A stretch of DNA of 40,190 nucleotides, taken from contig ONQP01000016.1 in NCBI GenBank assembly GCA_900319975.1, forward strand, positions 1 through 40,190, read 5' to 3'. The notes under the pieces are model-generated. The model saw nothing but the letters and a program-made list of their open reading frames with translations, searched no databases and had not been told where the DNA came from. Each line of letters begins with the position of its first letter. Position 1 is the stretch's first letter. The DNA comes from an uncultured Bacteroidales bacterium (GTDB lineage: Bacteria > Bacteroidota > Bacteroidia > Bacteroidales > UBA932). The position numbers and the translations under genes were made by a program. Below are positions 1 to 6,724 of this stretch, piece by piece.

Positions 1-47
1 AGGGCAATGACGCCGACGGTCGCTTTGACGACGTTGATCGTACACAT
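1..47 (-). CDS. Start of an unidentified gene (partial, cut by window edge)
   Basis: An ATG on the minus strand at 47-45 opens a frame running to the window edge; the visible peptide starts MCTINVVKATVGVIAL. It is hydrophobic enough to begin a signal or membrane segment, but fifteen codons do not allow identification. The main support is a good Bacteroidetes-type promoter about 30 bases upstream (79-109) and the same orientation as the next gene upstream. The real gene lies outside the window. Confidence 0.45.
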   Translation of the reverse strand, partial: MCTINVVKATVGVIA

Positions 48-78
48 AGTTTTCTAATAATATCAGGTTCGTTTCCCA

Positions 79-109
79 CAAAAGTAATACCATTTGACCG
101 AAAGGACAA
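79..109 (-). promoter_or_regulatory. Bacteroidetes-type promoter for the partial gene at 1-47
   Basis: On the minus strand TTGT (109-106) is followed after 19 bases by TACTTTTG (86-79), matching the known -33/-7 pattern TTTG...TAnnTTTG of the Bacteroidetes primary sigma factor. The predicted transcript starts near 74 and leaves a leader of roughly 27 bases before the ATG at 47. Confidence 0.6.
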
Positions 110-179
110 CACCCCGCCTGATGCCTTGGATAGACGAGATTTGGGCTCTTCGCAGATACTTCCCCGATAAACCTAAAGC

Positions 180-1364
180 TCAATGAACATCTATCCCATC
201 GAAATACAATTCGGAGATGACTGTATCTTCATACTTTTCACCTTCATAGACCTCGAGTATTTCAAATCTTAACTTCCAGTTCGGAGCATCGGCATCGTAA
301 GGACCGAGGACACCAACATTGAAATACTGAAGGTTCCGGGTGTCCTCCAAGTCCAGAATGGCGTATGGCTTACCTTGATAGTACATTTTCAGTTGCTTGA
401 CACGGGCATTGTCCTTCCACACCGTCTCATTCTTTACATACCCGTTCATAATCTTAACGGTGGTGATGCGGGGACAATTTCCCGGGAACTCATATTCCAG
501 ATACTCACCGATACCCAATCCATCAACTCCTTCCGCCCATACTCTCTCGTGGTCAAAGTCGTGAGCGTTCCCTGCCTCATAAGTCATATTCCCTATGGGG
601 GCAAGGTGGCTCGATGCCTTGACGGAAAGAATCTCGCCTCCACAGTACCAGCTGCATGCGGGACTATAAAGCTCTTGATACAAAACATCATGCTCCAGAA
701 CCTGGAGAGCACTCTCATCACCCGAATCCACACGGTCGTACAGTGCTTCGAACTGTGCCTTACTTTTATATGTAAGGGTCGCAGTGGAATCCGGCTTAAT
801 GTGAGGGACCTGCTCCCAGGCCAATGAGATGGAAATGAACGATTCGATACGCCTCAAAAATGGTTCTACAAGACCTTTGTCGCCGGTCTTGCTGAGAACA
901 CTCTCCTTCACTGACTTCATAGAAGTCCCCTCGTCAGCGGAAAGACCTTGGCTTAACAAGATTTCTGTCCCGATAGAATGAGCGTATTCCTCTTCGAGCG
1001 TCTTATTCTCCCGGAGATAGGTCAAGATGTATTCGGGCTCTTCGCAAACCATCTTGATGGCATACGGTCCAAGCATCTCCGCCAAAGCACCATCTGAGGA
1101 CATCAAGATCCGGTTGAATACCGAGAAATACAGGGCCCTGAAATCCTTGTCCTTCTGTTGCGAGGTCAGAAGATCCAACAGGTTTTCAGTCCTTTCATCA
1201 TCGGAGGCGATGAATCGTCCCGCGTAATAGTCCGAGATAAGGGGATCGGCCTGCTCAAGGATACGATCACGCCGCGCGGCAGTGAAATCCTCCCAATACA
1301 TCGGGGTCTTGGGTTGCATTCCCGATAAGAGAAGGGTTTGAATCAGTATGAAAAGAAGTCTCAT
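180..1364 (-). CDS. Secreted protein with NADase-type glycan-binding C-terminal domain
   Basis: 394 residues. The N-terminus (MRLLFILIQTLLLSG) looks like a signal peptide, so export to the envelope or outside is likely. Residues about 20-240 are mostly helical and unrecognised. Residues about 250-394 resemble the NADase-type glycan-binding domain (a discoidin-like beta fold): WAEGV at 276-280, GIGEYLEYEF at 284-293, then IMNGYVKN, a basic DNARVK stretch and a late acidic LEDT segment. In other bacteria this domain is attached to varied enzymes and secreted proteins and is thought to bind glycans. No catalytic motif is visible in the N-terminal part. Base composition is clearly lower in GC than the genes after 1759, which suggests acquisition by transfer. 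It stands alone, with a promoter overlapping its start. Domain assignment is from memory of the family pattern. Confidence 0.72.
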   Translation of the reverse strand: MRLLFILIQTLLLSGMQPKTPMYWEDFTAARRDRILEQADPLISDYYAGRFIASDDERTENLLDLLTSQQKDKDFRALYFSVFNRILMSSDGALAEMLGPYAIKMVCEEPEYILTYLRENKTLEEEYAHSIGTEILLSQGLSADEGTSMKSVKESVLSKTGDKGLVEPFLRRIESFISISLAWEQVPHIKPDSTATLTYKSKAQFEALYDRVDSGDESALQVLEHDVLYQELYSPACSWYCGGEILSVKASSHLAPIGNMTYEAGNAHDFDHERVWAEGVDGLGIGEYLEYEFPGNCPRITTVKIMNGYVKNETVWKDNARVKQLKMYYQGKPYAILDLEDTRNLQYFNVGVLGPYDADAPNWKLRFEILEVYEGEKYEDTVISELYFDGIDVH

Positions 1365-1368
1365 TGAG

Positions 1369-1397
1369 GAAAGTTATATTCCACTTCCAAGCCGCAA
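1369..1397 (-). promoter_or_regulatory. Probable promoter of the glycan-binding-domain gene
   Basis: On the minus strand TTGC (1397-1394), a 17-base spacer and TAACTTTC (1376-1369), one base off the TAnnTTTG consensus. Only four bases separate the box from the ATG at 1364, so the transcript would be leaderless or nearly so. Confidence 0.45.
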
Positions 1398-1439
1398 CTC
1401 CCATGCCACACCTATAAAAATGCAAAACTCAAGCGGAAT

Positions 1440-1525
1440 GCTCCTAGGGGTCCGGAAAAATGCAGAGTAGGAGCAAATAGGGCCGTTTTTGCGCCTAGCG
1501 GTCCAGCACCTGGACCCCTAGGCGC
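1440..1525. repeat. Cluster of interlocking inverted repeats beside tRNA-His
   Basis: Between the glycan-binding gene and the tRNA-His terminator. GCGCCTAG (1491-1498) pairs with CTAGGCGC (1518-1525), and inside it GGTCCAG (1500-1506) pairs with CTGGACC (1510-1516): a 35-base hairpin with one C/C mismatch and a 3-base loop. CTAGGGGTCC (1444-1453) is also a perfect inverted copy of GGACCCCTAG (1512-1521), so two alternative folds compete. GCTCCTA (1440-1446) pairs with TAGGAGC (1468-1474). AAAAATGCA occurs directly repeated at 1416-1424 and 1456-1464. No T-run follows the hairpin on either strand, so it is not an ordinary terminator. It resembles a REP-like or other dispersed intergenic element, but copy number cannot be seen here. 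Confidence 0.7.
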
Positions 1526-1541
1526 GCTCGCGCCCCAAATG

Positions 1542-1565
1542 AAAAAAGCCTCCCGGCGGGGAGGC
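1542..1565 (-). terminator. Rho-independent terminator of tRNA-His
   Basis: Stem GCCTCCC (1548-1554) with GGGAGGC (1559-1565), a 4-base loop, and a T-run on the minus strand (A-run 1542-1547 on plus). It starts about nine bases after the tRNA 3' end. Confidence 0.85.
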
Positions 1566-1573
1566 TTGTCATT

Positions 1574-1650
1574 TGGGGTGCGATGTGGGGCTCGAACCCA
1601 CGACACCCAGAACCACAATCTGGTGCTCTACCAACTGAACTAATCGCACC
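1574..1650 (-). tRNA. tRNA-His (anticodon GTG)
   Basis: A full cloverleaf reads on the minus strand. It carries the extra 5' G(-1) that marks tRNA-His at 1650, a D stem GTTC/GAGC, an anticodon loop centred on GTG, the T arm GGTTCGAGCC, an acceptor stem closed by ATCGCAC, discriminator C73 that pairs with G(-1), and an encoded CCA. It has its own promoter and terminator, so it is a single-gene unit. Confidence 0.95.
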
Positions 1651-1667
1651 ATATTCAGAAGGAGTTG

Positions 1668-1697
1668 CAAAGGTACAAAAATATTTTTTACCTGCAA
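1668..1697 (-). promoter_or_regulatory. tRNA-His promoter
   Basis: On the minus strand TTGC (1697-1694), an 18-base spacer and TACCTTTG (1675-1668), 17 bases ahead of the tRNA 5' end at 1650. It is a close match to the Bacteroidetes -33/-7 pattern. Confidence 0.7.
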
Positions 1698-1719
1698 GCG
1701 GGGGACAAAGAAAAATAAT

Positions 1720-1727
1720 TATCTTTG
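1720..1727 (+). promoter_or_regulatory. -7 box for the carboxyltransferase/Omp85 pair
   Basis: TATCTTTG matches TAnnTTTG and lies 31 bases before the ATG at 1759. No TTTG/TTG is seen at the expected -33 distance. It is divergent from the tRNA-His promoter in the same short gap. Confidence 0.55.
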
Positions 1728-1758
1728 TAGGATTTCTCTTCTGAGCAAACACCGAATT

Positions 1759-3540
1759 ATGGCAAAAGAAATAAAGTTCTCCCTTGTATACAGGGATATG
1801 TGGCAGTCCTCCGGCAAGTATCAGCCGCGTGTGGACCAGCTGGTTCGGGTGGCCCCGGCCATCATCGATATGGGTTGTTTCGACCGCGTGGAGACCAACG
1901 GCGGCGCTTTCGAGCAGGTGAACCTGCTCTACGGCGAGAATCCGAACATCTCCGTGCGCAAGTGGACGGCCCCCTTCCACAAGGCCGGCATCCAGACCCA
2001 TATGCTCGAGCGCGGTCTCAACGCCCTGCGTATGTACCCGGTGCCTGCGGACGTGCGCGAACTGATGTTCAAGGTCAAGAAGAAGCAGGGCACGGACATC
2101 TCCCGTTCGTTCTGCGGCCTCAACGACCCGCGCAACCTCAAGCTCTCCGTCGAGTACGCCAAGAAGGCCGGGATGATCTCCCAGGCCGCCCTGTCCATCA
2201 CCCACTCCCCCGTCCACACCGTTCCTTATTATATGGGCCTCGTGGACAAGCTCGTGGAGTACGGCACCGATGAGATCTGCCTCAAGGACATGGCAGGTAT
2301 CGGCCGTCCCACCTTCCTGGGAGAGCTCGTGAGCCAGATCAAGAAGAACCATCCGAACATCAAGGTCCAGTACCACGGCCACAGCGGCCCGGGCTTCTCC
2401 CCCGCCTCCATGCTGGAGGTCGCCCGCGCCGGCGCCGACTACCTCGACGTGGCCGTCGAGCCCCTCGCCTGGGGCAAGGTCCACCCGGATGTGATCACCA
2501 TCCAGCAGATGATGAAGGCCGACGGTTTCCTGGTCAAGGACGTCAACATGGACGCCTACATGGAGGTCCGCCGCCTGACGCAGGAATTCATCGACGACTT
2601 CCTCGGCTACTGGATCAACCCCACCAACTCCCAGATGACCTCGCTGCTCGTCGGCTGCGGTCTGCCGGGCGGCATGATGGGTTCCATGATGGCCGACCTG
2701 ACCGGTTTCAAGGCCGCCATCAACGCCTCCGAGCGCGCCAACGGCAAGCCGGAGAGCAGCCTGGACTCCCTGATGGTCCAGCTCTTCAACGAAGTCGAAT
2801 ACGTGTGGCCGCGCCTGGGATACCCTCCCCTCGTGACCCCGTTCAGCCAGTATGTCAAGAACACCGCCCTGATGAACCTCCTCGCCATGGCGCAGAACAA
2901 GCCGCGCTTCTCCACGATCGACAAGGACACGTGGGGCATGATCCTCGGCAAGATGGGCAAGCTCCCCGGCGAACTCGCTCCGGAGATTGTCGCGCTCGCC
3001 AAGGAGAAGGGCATGGAGTTCTACACCGGCAACCCGCAGGACGAGTATCCTGACGAGCTGCCGAAGTTCCGCGAGATGATGAAGCAGGAAGGCTGGGATT
3101 GCGGCGAGGACGACGAGGAACTCTTCGAGATGGCGATGCACGAGCGCCAGTACCGCGACTACAAGAGCGGCGTGGCCAAGGAGCGCTTCAACAAGGACCT
3201 CGAGGCCTTCCGCGAGAAAGCCGGCGCCCCGATCGTGGTCAAGCGCCCGGTCGTGGAGATGCCCGAATTCGACATCGACGCCCTTATGGCCAAATACCCC
3301 AACGCGACGCCGGTCCAGGCGCCCGTCAAGGGCCAGATGCTCTGGCAGGTCGACGTGGACGGCCAGTCCACCGCGCCGGCCGTCGGCTCGAAAGTCGCCG
3401 CCGGCCAGCCCTGCGGCTACGTCCAGACCTGGTACGGGATGGAAGAGCTCTTGCCCGCCGCCGGCGGGCAGATCGTCGCCATCACGGCACCGCAGGGCAA
3501 GACGGTCGCCAAGGGCGAGATTGTGGCTTTGATCCAATAA
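1759..3540 (+). CDS. OadA/PycB-like carboxyltransferase with lysine-less biotinyl domain
   Basis: 593 residues, homologous to the alpha chain of oxaloacetate decarboxylase and subunit B of pyruvate carboxylase, whose carboxyltransferase TIM barrel moves CO2 between biotin and an alpha-keto acid. Barrel features: YRDMWQS at 11-17 (RDxHQS in many homologues, here Trp for His), ARVETNGG-like RVETNGG at 43-49, the catalytic Lys176 in CLKDMAG, and metal ligands His206 and His208 in YHGHSG. The conserved C-terminal carboxyltransferase region follows to about 490. Residues about 515-593 look like a biotinyl/lipoyl barrel, but the hairpin that should carry AMKM reads VQTWYGMEELLP and has no lysine. 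Biotin must therefore sit on another protein, or the domain serves assembly only. Four bases separate it from the Omp85-like gene. Substrate not decidable from sequence. Confidence 0.85.
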   Translation: MAKEIKFSLVYRDMWQSSGKYQPRVDQLVRVAPAIIDMGCFDRVETNGGAFEQVNLLYGENPNISVRKWTAPFHKAGIQTHMLERGLNALRMYPVPADVRELMFKVKKKQGTDISRSFCGLNDPRNLKLSVEYAKKAGMISQAALSITHSPVHTVPYYMGLVDKLVEYGTDEICLKDMAGIGRPTFLGELVSQIKKNHPNIKVQYHGHSGPGFSPASMLEVARAGADYLDVAVEPLAWGKVHPDVITIQQMMKADGFLVKDVNMDAYMEVRRLTQEFIDDFLGYWINPTNSQMTSLLVGCGLPGGMMGSMMADLTGFKAAINASERANGKPESSLDSLMVQLFNEVEYVWPRLGYPPLVTPFSQYVKNTALMNLLAMAQNKPRFSTIDKDTWGMILGKMGKLPGELAPEIVALAKEKGMEFYTGNPQDEYPDELPKFREMMKQEGWDCGEDDEELFEMAMHERQYRDYKSGVAKERFNKDLEAFREKAGAPIVVKRPVVEMPEFDIDALMAKYPNATPVQAPVKGQMLWQVDVDGQSTAPAVGSKVAAGQPCGYVQTWYGMEELLPAAGGQIVAITAPQGKTVAKGEIVALIQ

Positions 3541-3543
3541 GAT

Positions 3544-4842
3544 ATGAAGAAATTTATCTGTCTTTTCTTGCTCCCGTTCCTCTTCGGTTCGGGAGTTTTT
3601 GCTCAAGAGGCGGCCGCGCCCAAGACCGGCTGGAAGATCAGTCCCTTCCCGGCCGTGGGCTATGACTCCAACAACGGCCTGCAGTACGGCGTGTTCGGCG
3701 ACGTCTACAACTACGGCGCCGGCGACACCTACCCGGACCCCCTGCAGAAGTTCACCTTCGAAGTGTCCCACTTCACCAAGGGCCGCACCCGGCTCCGCCT
3801 GTCCTTCGACAGCAAATACCTCATCCCCCGGATGCGCCTGACCCTGTCGGCCATCTACTGCCACGACCCGCTGTACCAGTTCTACGGCTTCAACGGCGCG
3901 GCGGAGCCGTACCTCGCGGAGCGCAACGACAAGAACGCCGGCATCCTCTACAACAGCATGCAGCGCTCCTATTTCCAGGGCTTCGCCAACTTCCAGGGCA
4001 CCATCGTCGGACACCTCAACTGGGCGGCCGGCGCCACCTTCTGGCACTACCGGACCGGGGCGTTCGACGGCGACAAGTTCAAGGCGGACGCCACCAACAC
4101 CCTGTTCAACTACTACGTGCAGCACGGCTTCATCGGAGAGAAAGAGAAGGACGGCGGCAACGTGCTGGAGCTCCGCGCGGGCCTGGCCTACAACAGCCGG
4201 GACATCGAGGCGGCGCCCAACCGGGGCATCAACGCCGACCTCTTCCTCAACGGCGCGCCCGGCCTGGGCGGCACCAACGCCGGCTACCTGCGCCTGTGCG
4301 CGAACTTCTCCCACTTCATCCGCATCCCGGTGGGCTTCATCGCCGCCGGCGACCCGGTGTTCGCGTATCACATCGGCCTGCAGCACACCTGGGGCAACGC
4401 TCCTTTCTACATTCAGCAGAACGTCCCGATGCTGGTGCCCCGCCGCATCATGTCCGAAGGACTGGGCGGCAACAGCACCATCCGCGGCCTGTACGAGAAC
4501 CGCATCATCGCGGACGGCTTCGTCTGGGCGAACGCGGAGCTGCGCATCAAGCTCGTGCGCTTCCGCATCGGCAAGGGCGATTTCTACCTGGCCACCAACC
4601 CGTTCGTCGATGCGGGCATGGTCACCAAGCCGTACCGCCTGGAGCGGATGGCGATGCAGTACAACATGGTGGCCGACGAACTGCGCAAGCAGGCGCAGCA
4701 GGTCACGGTTTCCGCCGGCGCCGGCCTCAAGCTGGCCTGGAACGAGAACTTCATCCTCTCCCTGGAGGTGGCCCGCAACCTCAACCAGACGGGGATGGGC
4801 GGCAAGTTCTGGATGAACATCATCACCAACTACTGCTTCTGA
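3544..4842 (+). CDS. Omp85/BamA-TamA-like outer-membrane beta-barrel protein
   Basis: 432 residues with a signal peptide (about 1-20, cleaved after VFA). The body alternates short polar turns and aromatic-rich strands as in a 16-strand barrel and ends with a C-terminal Phe, the usual outer-membrane insertion signal. GGNSTIRGLYENR near residue 318 matches the conserved (V/I)RG(F/Y) loop motif of Omp85 surface-antigen barrels. There is no room for POTRA domains, so it is a barrel-only member rather than BamA itself. Such proteins occur in Bacteroidetes with uncertain cargo. It shares an operon with the carboxyltransferase only through spacing (4 bases) and is closed by a strong terminator; no functional link is evident. 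Confidence 0.82.
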   Translation: MKKFICLFLLPFLFGSGVFAQEAAAPKTGWKISPFPAVGYDSNNGLQYGVFGDVYNYGAGDTYPDPLQKFTFEVSHFTKGRTRLRLSFDSKYLIPRMRLTLSAIYCHDPLYQFYGFNGAAEPYLAERNDKNAGILYNSMQRSYFQGFANFQGTIVGHLNWAAGATFWHYRTGAFDGDKFKADATNTLFNYYVQHGFIGEKEKDGGNVLELRAGLAYNSRDIEAAPNRGINADLFLNGAPGLGGTNAGYLRLCANFSHFIRIPVGFIAAGDPVFAYHIGLQHTWGNAPFYIQQNVPMLVPRRIMSEGLGGNSTIRGLYENRIIADGFVWANAELRIKLVRFRIGKGDFYLATNPFVDAGMVTKPYRLERMAMQYNMVADELRKQAQQVTVSAGAGLKLAWNENFILSLEVARNLNQTGMGGKFWMNIITNYCF

Positions 4843-4864
4843 TCCTTCCCGGGAACAATACAGG

Positions 4865-4896
4865 ACCGGCAGGCCTCGACGCCTGCCGGTTTTTTT
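4865..4896 (+). terminator. Rho-independent terminator after the Omp85-like gene
   Basis: A perfect 10-bp stem, ACCGGCAGGC (4865-4874) with GCCTGCCGGT (4881-4890), a 6-base loop and a run of seven T. It separates this operon from the dcw cluster. Confidence 0.92.
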
Positions 4897-4945
4897 GCGC
4901 CCTGTAGTGACGCCGGGGCAGGAAAACGGCCGGCCGGTGTAAAAA

Positions 4946-4972
4946 AATGGAAGAGAATGGAACAAAATGGAA
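4946..4972 (+). promoter_or_regulatory. Putative MraZ operator: three TGGAA repeats, 10-bp period
   Basis: AATGGAA occurs at 4946-4952, 4956-4962 and 4966-4972, exactly one helical turn apart, just upstream of the mraZ -7 box and across its -33 zone. E. coli MraZ is known to bind three TGGGN repeats with 5-base spacers (also a 10-bp period) ahead of mraZ and to repress its own operon. The position, spacing and TGG core match, so MraZ autoregulation of the whole dcw cluster is a reasonable inference. Confidence 0.65.
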
Positions 4973-4981
4973 AAATATTGT

Positions 4982-4989
4982 TAACTTTG
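4982..4989 (+). promoter_or_regulatory. -7 box of the dcw operon promoter
   Basis: TAACTTTG fits TAnnTTTG perfectly, 26 bases before the mraZ ATG. No TTTG is present at -33; the TGGAA repeats occupy that place, which fits a promoter controlled by MraZ. Confidence 0.65.
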
Positions 4990-5015
4990 TCCATTGCGTA
5001 TAAGAATTGATTTTG

Positions 5016-5468
5016 ATGGTCACTTTCATCGGCGAATACACATCCCGCGTGGACGACAAAGGAAGGCTTGTTCTTCCCGCGCCGCTCAAGGGTGCCATGC
5101 CGCCCGGAAGCGACATGAGGTTCGTCGTGAAGAAAGACCTTTTCGAGCCTTGCCTGGAGATGTACTGCTTCGAAGAATGGGAGCGCCAGTCCGGCAAGGT
5201 CAAAGACAGCCTCGACCTCACTTTCAACCGCCAACACGCAACGTTCTGGAGAGAATACATGCGTGACCGGGATATCGTGGAGCCGGACGCCAAGTTCGGC
5301 CGCATCTCGATCAGCCGCAAACTCCTTGATTCCATCGGTGTGAACAAAGAAGTGGTTTTCTCCGGCAATGATTTCAAGATTGAGATCTGGGCCAGGGAGC
5401 GGTTCGAGGCGTCCAGATTATCCAACCAGGAATTCATTGCCATTGCAGAAAGCCTCTCGAAAAAGTAG
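5016..5468 (+). CDS. mraZ: MraZ, transcriptional regulator of the dcw cluster
   Basis: 150 residues, normal for the family. Two SpoVT/AbrB-like repeats are visible, each with the DxxxGR signature: VDDKGRLVLP near residue 14 and DAKFGRISIS near residue 93. MraZ forms ring-shaped oligomers, binds short direct repeats at its own promoter and represses dcw transcription. I chose the ATG at 5016 (MVTFIGEYTSRVDDKGR); an in-frame TTG at 5007 is an alternative with no advantage. It is the first gene of the operon, nine bases ahead of rsmH, and follows three TGGAA repeats that are likely its binding site. Confidence 0.95.
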   Translation: MVTFIGEYTSRVDDKGRLVLPAPLKGAMPPGSDMRFVVKKDLFEPCLEMYCFEEWERQSGKVKDSLDLTFNRQHATFWREYMRDRDIVEPDAKFGRISISRKLLDSIGVNKEVVFSGNDFKIEIWARERFEASRLSNQEFIAIAESLSKK

Positions 5469-5477
5469 AGGTCAGCA

Positions 5478-6380
5478 ATGTCAGAATATCACAATCCCGT
5501 CCTTCTCAAACAAAGCGTAGACGCCCTGGTGCTCAACCCGGACGGCTTCTATGCCGACGCCACCTTCGGCGGCGGCGGCCACAGCCGCGAGATCCTGTCG
5601 CGCCTTTCCCCGAAGGGGCACCTGATGGCCTTCGACCGCGATGCGGACGCCCTCTCCCAGGCGCCGGACGACCCGCGATTCATTCTTATACACAATAATT
5701 TCCGCTTTATCCACAACTATACCCTCCTCCACGCGGAAGGAGGGCTCGACGGAGTTCTCGCCGACCTGGGCGTGAGCTCCCACCAGTTCGATACGGCGGA
5801 GAGAGGTTTCTCTTTCCGCTTCAACGCTCCGCTTGACATGCGGATGAACGTGCAGGGCAATAAGACCGCCTCTGGCATTGTCAATTCTTATACGCAAGAA
5901 GAATTGGAAAAGATTTTCCGGCTTTACGGAGAACTCGACAACGCCCGCAGGCTTGCACAGCTCATTGCCAACGCCCGCGCCGCCGCGCCGATCCTCACCA
6001 CGGACGACCTCGACCGTGCTATCGCGGCAGCCCTGCCCTCATTCGCCGAACATAAGTACCTCGCCAAGGTCTACCAGGCCCTGCGCATCGAGGTCAACGA
6101 CGAGATGCGCGCCCTGGAGAAGTTCCTCTCCGGCGCCGCCGCCTCGCTCAAGCCCGGCGGCCGCCTGGCCGTCATCACCTACCACTCCCTCGAGGACCGC
6201 ATGGTCAAGAACTTCATCCGTTCCGGCCACATCGACGGCGAAGAGGAGAAAGACGTCTTCGGGCGAAGCAGCGCGCCCCTGAAGAGCGTCGGCCGCAAGC
6301 CGATCCTGCCCGACGAGGCGGAGATCGCAGGCAACACCCGTGCGCGCAGCGCCAAACTGAGAATCGCCGAACGCGTATGA
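5478..6380 (+). CDS. rsmH: RsmH, 16S rRNA m4C1402 methyltransferase
   Basis: 300 residues, typical length. RsmH (MraW) methylates N4 of cytidine 1402 in 16S rRNA using S-adenosylmethionine. The opening EYHNPVLLKQSVDAL and the SAM-binding loop DATFGGGGHS (about 27-36) are hallmarks; DLGVSSHQFD (about 97-106) and a late TYHSLEDR (about 235-242) are further family motifs. It sits second in the cluster as in most bacteria, and its stop overlaps the start of the FtsL-like gene by four bases, implying translational coupling. Confidence 0.96.
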   Translation: MSEYHNPVLLKQSVDALVLNPDGFYADATFGGGGHSREILSRLSPKGHLMAFDRDADALSQAPDDPRFILIHNNFRFIHNYTLLHAEGGLDGVLADLGVSSHQFDTAERGFSFRFNAPLDMRMNVQGNKTASGIVNSYTQEELEKIFRLYGELDNARRLAQLIANARAAAPILTTDDLDRAIAAALPSFAEHKYLAKVYQALRIEVNDEMRALEKFLSGAAASLKPGGRLAVITYHSLEDRMVKNFIRSGHIDGEEEKDVFGRSSAPLKSVGRKPILPDEAEIAGNTRARSAKLRIAERV

Positions 6381-6724
6381 AGACCTGGAAGATAGCAGAT
6401 ATCGGCCTGTTCCTCAAGAACAGCTTCAAGGCGGTACTCAAGGGGGAGTTCCTGCTCCGCCTCAACATCGGGCGCTACTTCATCCACATCGCCTACACCT
6501 TCCTGCTGTTCGGCCTGGTCATCTGGTTCAGCCTGATGATCGAGACCACGATGAGCAAGGTAGAGAAGAACAAGGCGGTGCTCAAGGAGCTCGAGATCGT
6601 GCATTCGCAGAAGGTCTTCGAGGTCGTCAACGTGAGCCGGCGCTCCACCGTGGAGCAGATGCTCGGCGAACTGGGATCCAACGTAAAAGAGGCTGAAAAG
6701 CCTGCAACGGTCGTAAAGAAATGA
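6377..6724 (+). CDS. ftsL: FtsL-like divisome protein
   Basis: 115 residues. A cytoplasmic stretch of about 32 residues leads to one membrane segment (about 33-55, rich in Phe/Leu/Ile), then a short charged periplasmic helix with heptad-like spacing that would form a coiled coil. This architecture, with the position between rsmH and ftsI and four-base overlaps at both ends, identifies the Bacteroidetes FtsL equivalent, which with FtsB-like partners and FtsQ activates FtsWI. Sequence conservation of FtsL is weak everywhere, so the call rests on topology and context. Confidence 0.82.
   Translation: MKTWKIADIGLFLKNSFKAVLKGEFLLRLNIGRYFIHIAYTFLLFGLVIWFSLMIETTMSKVEKNKAVLKELEIVHSQKVFEVVNVSRRSTVEQMLGELGSNVKEAEKPATVVKK

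Noticed and set aside
1491..1525. Hairpin as a transcription terminator
   Set aside because: On neither strand does a T-run follow it; the T-run is on the upstream side for the plus strand.
1412..1618. 68-codon frame over the repeat cluster and part of tRNA-His
   Set aside because: It passes through a tRNA and hairpins and has no protein-like pattern.
1495..4965. 1156-codon open frame on the minus strand
   Set aside because: It runs antisense through the carboxyltransferase and Omp85 genes, which have clear family motifs; its residues (repeated Val/Ala/His/Asp/Gly) are the usual shadow of GC-rich third positions.
5007..5015. TTG start adding three residues to MraZ
   Set aside because: The ATG at 5016 fits the family start and is a normal start codon.
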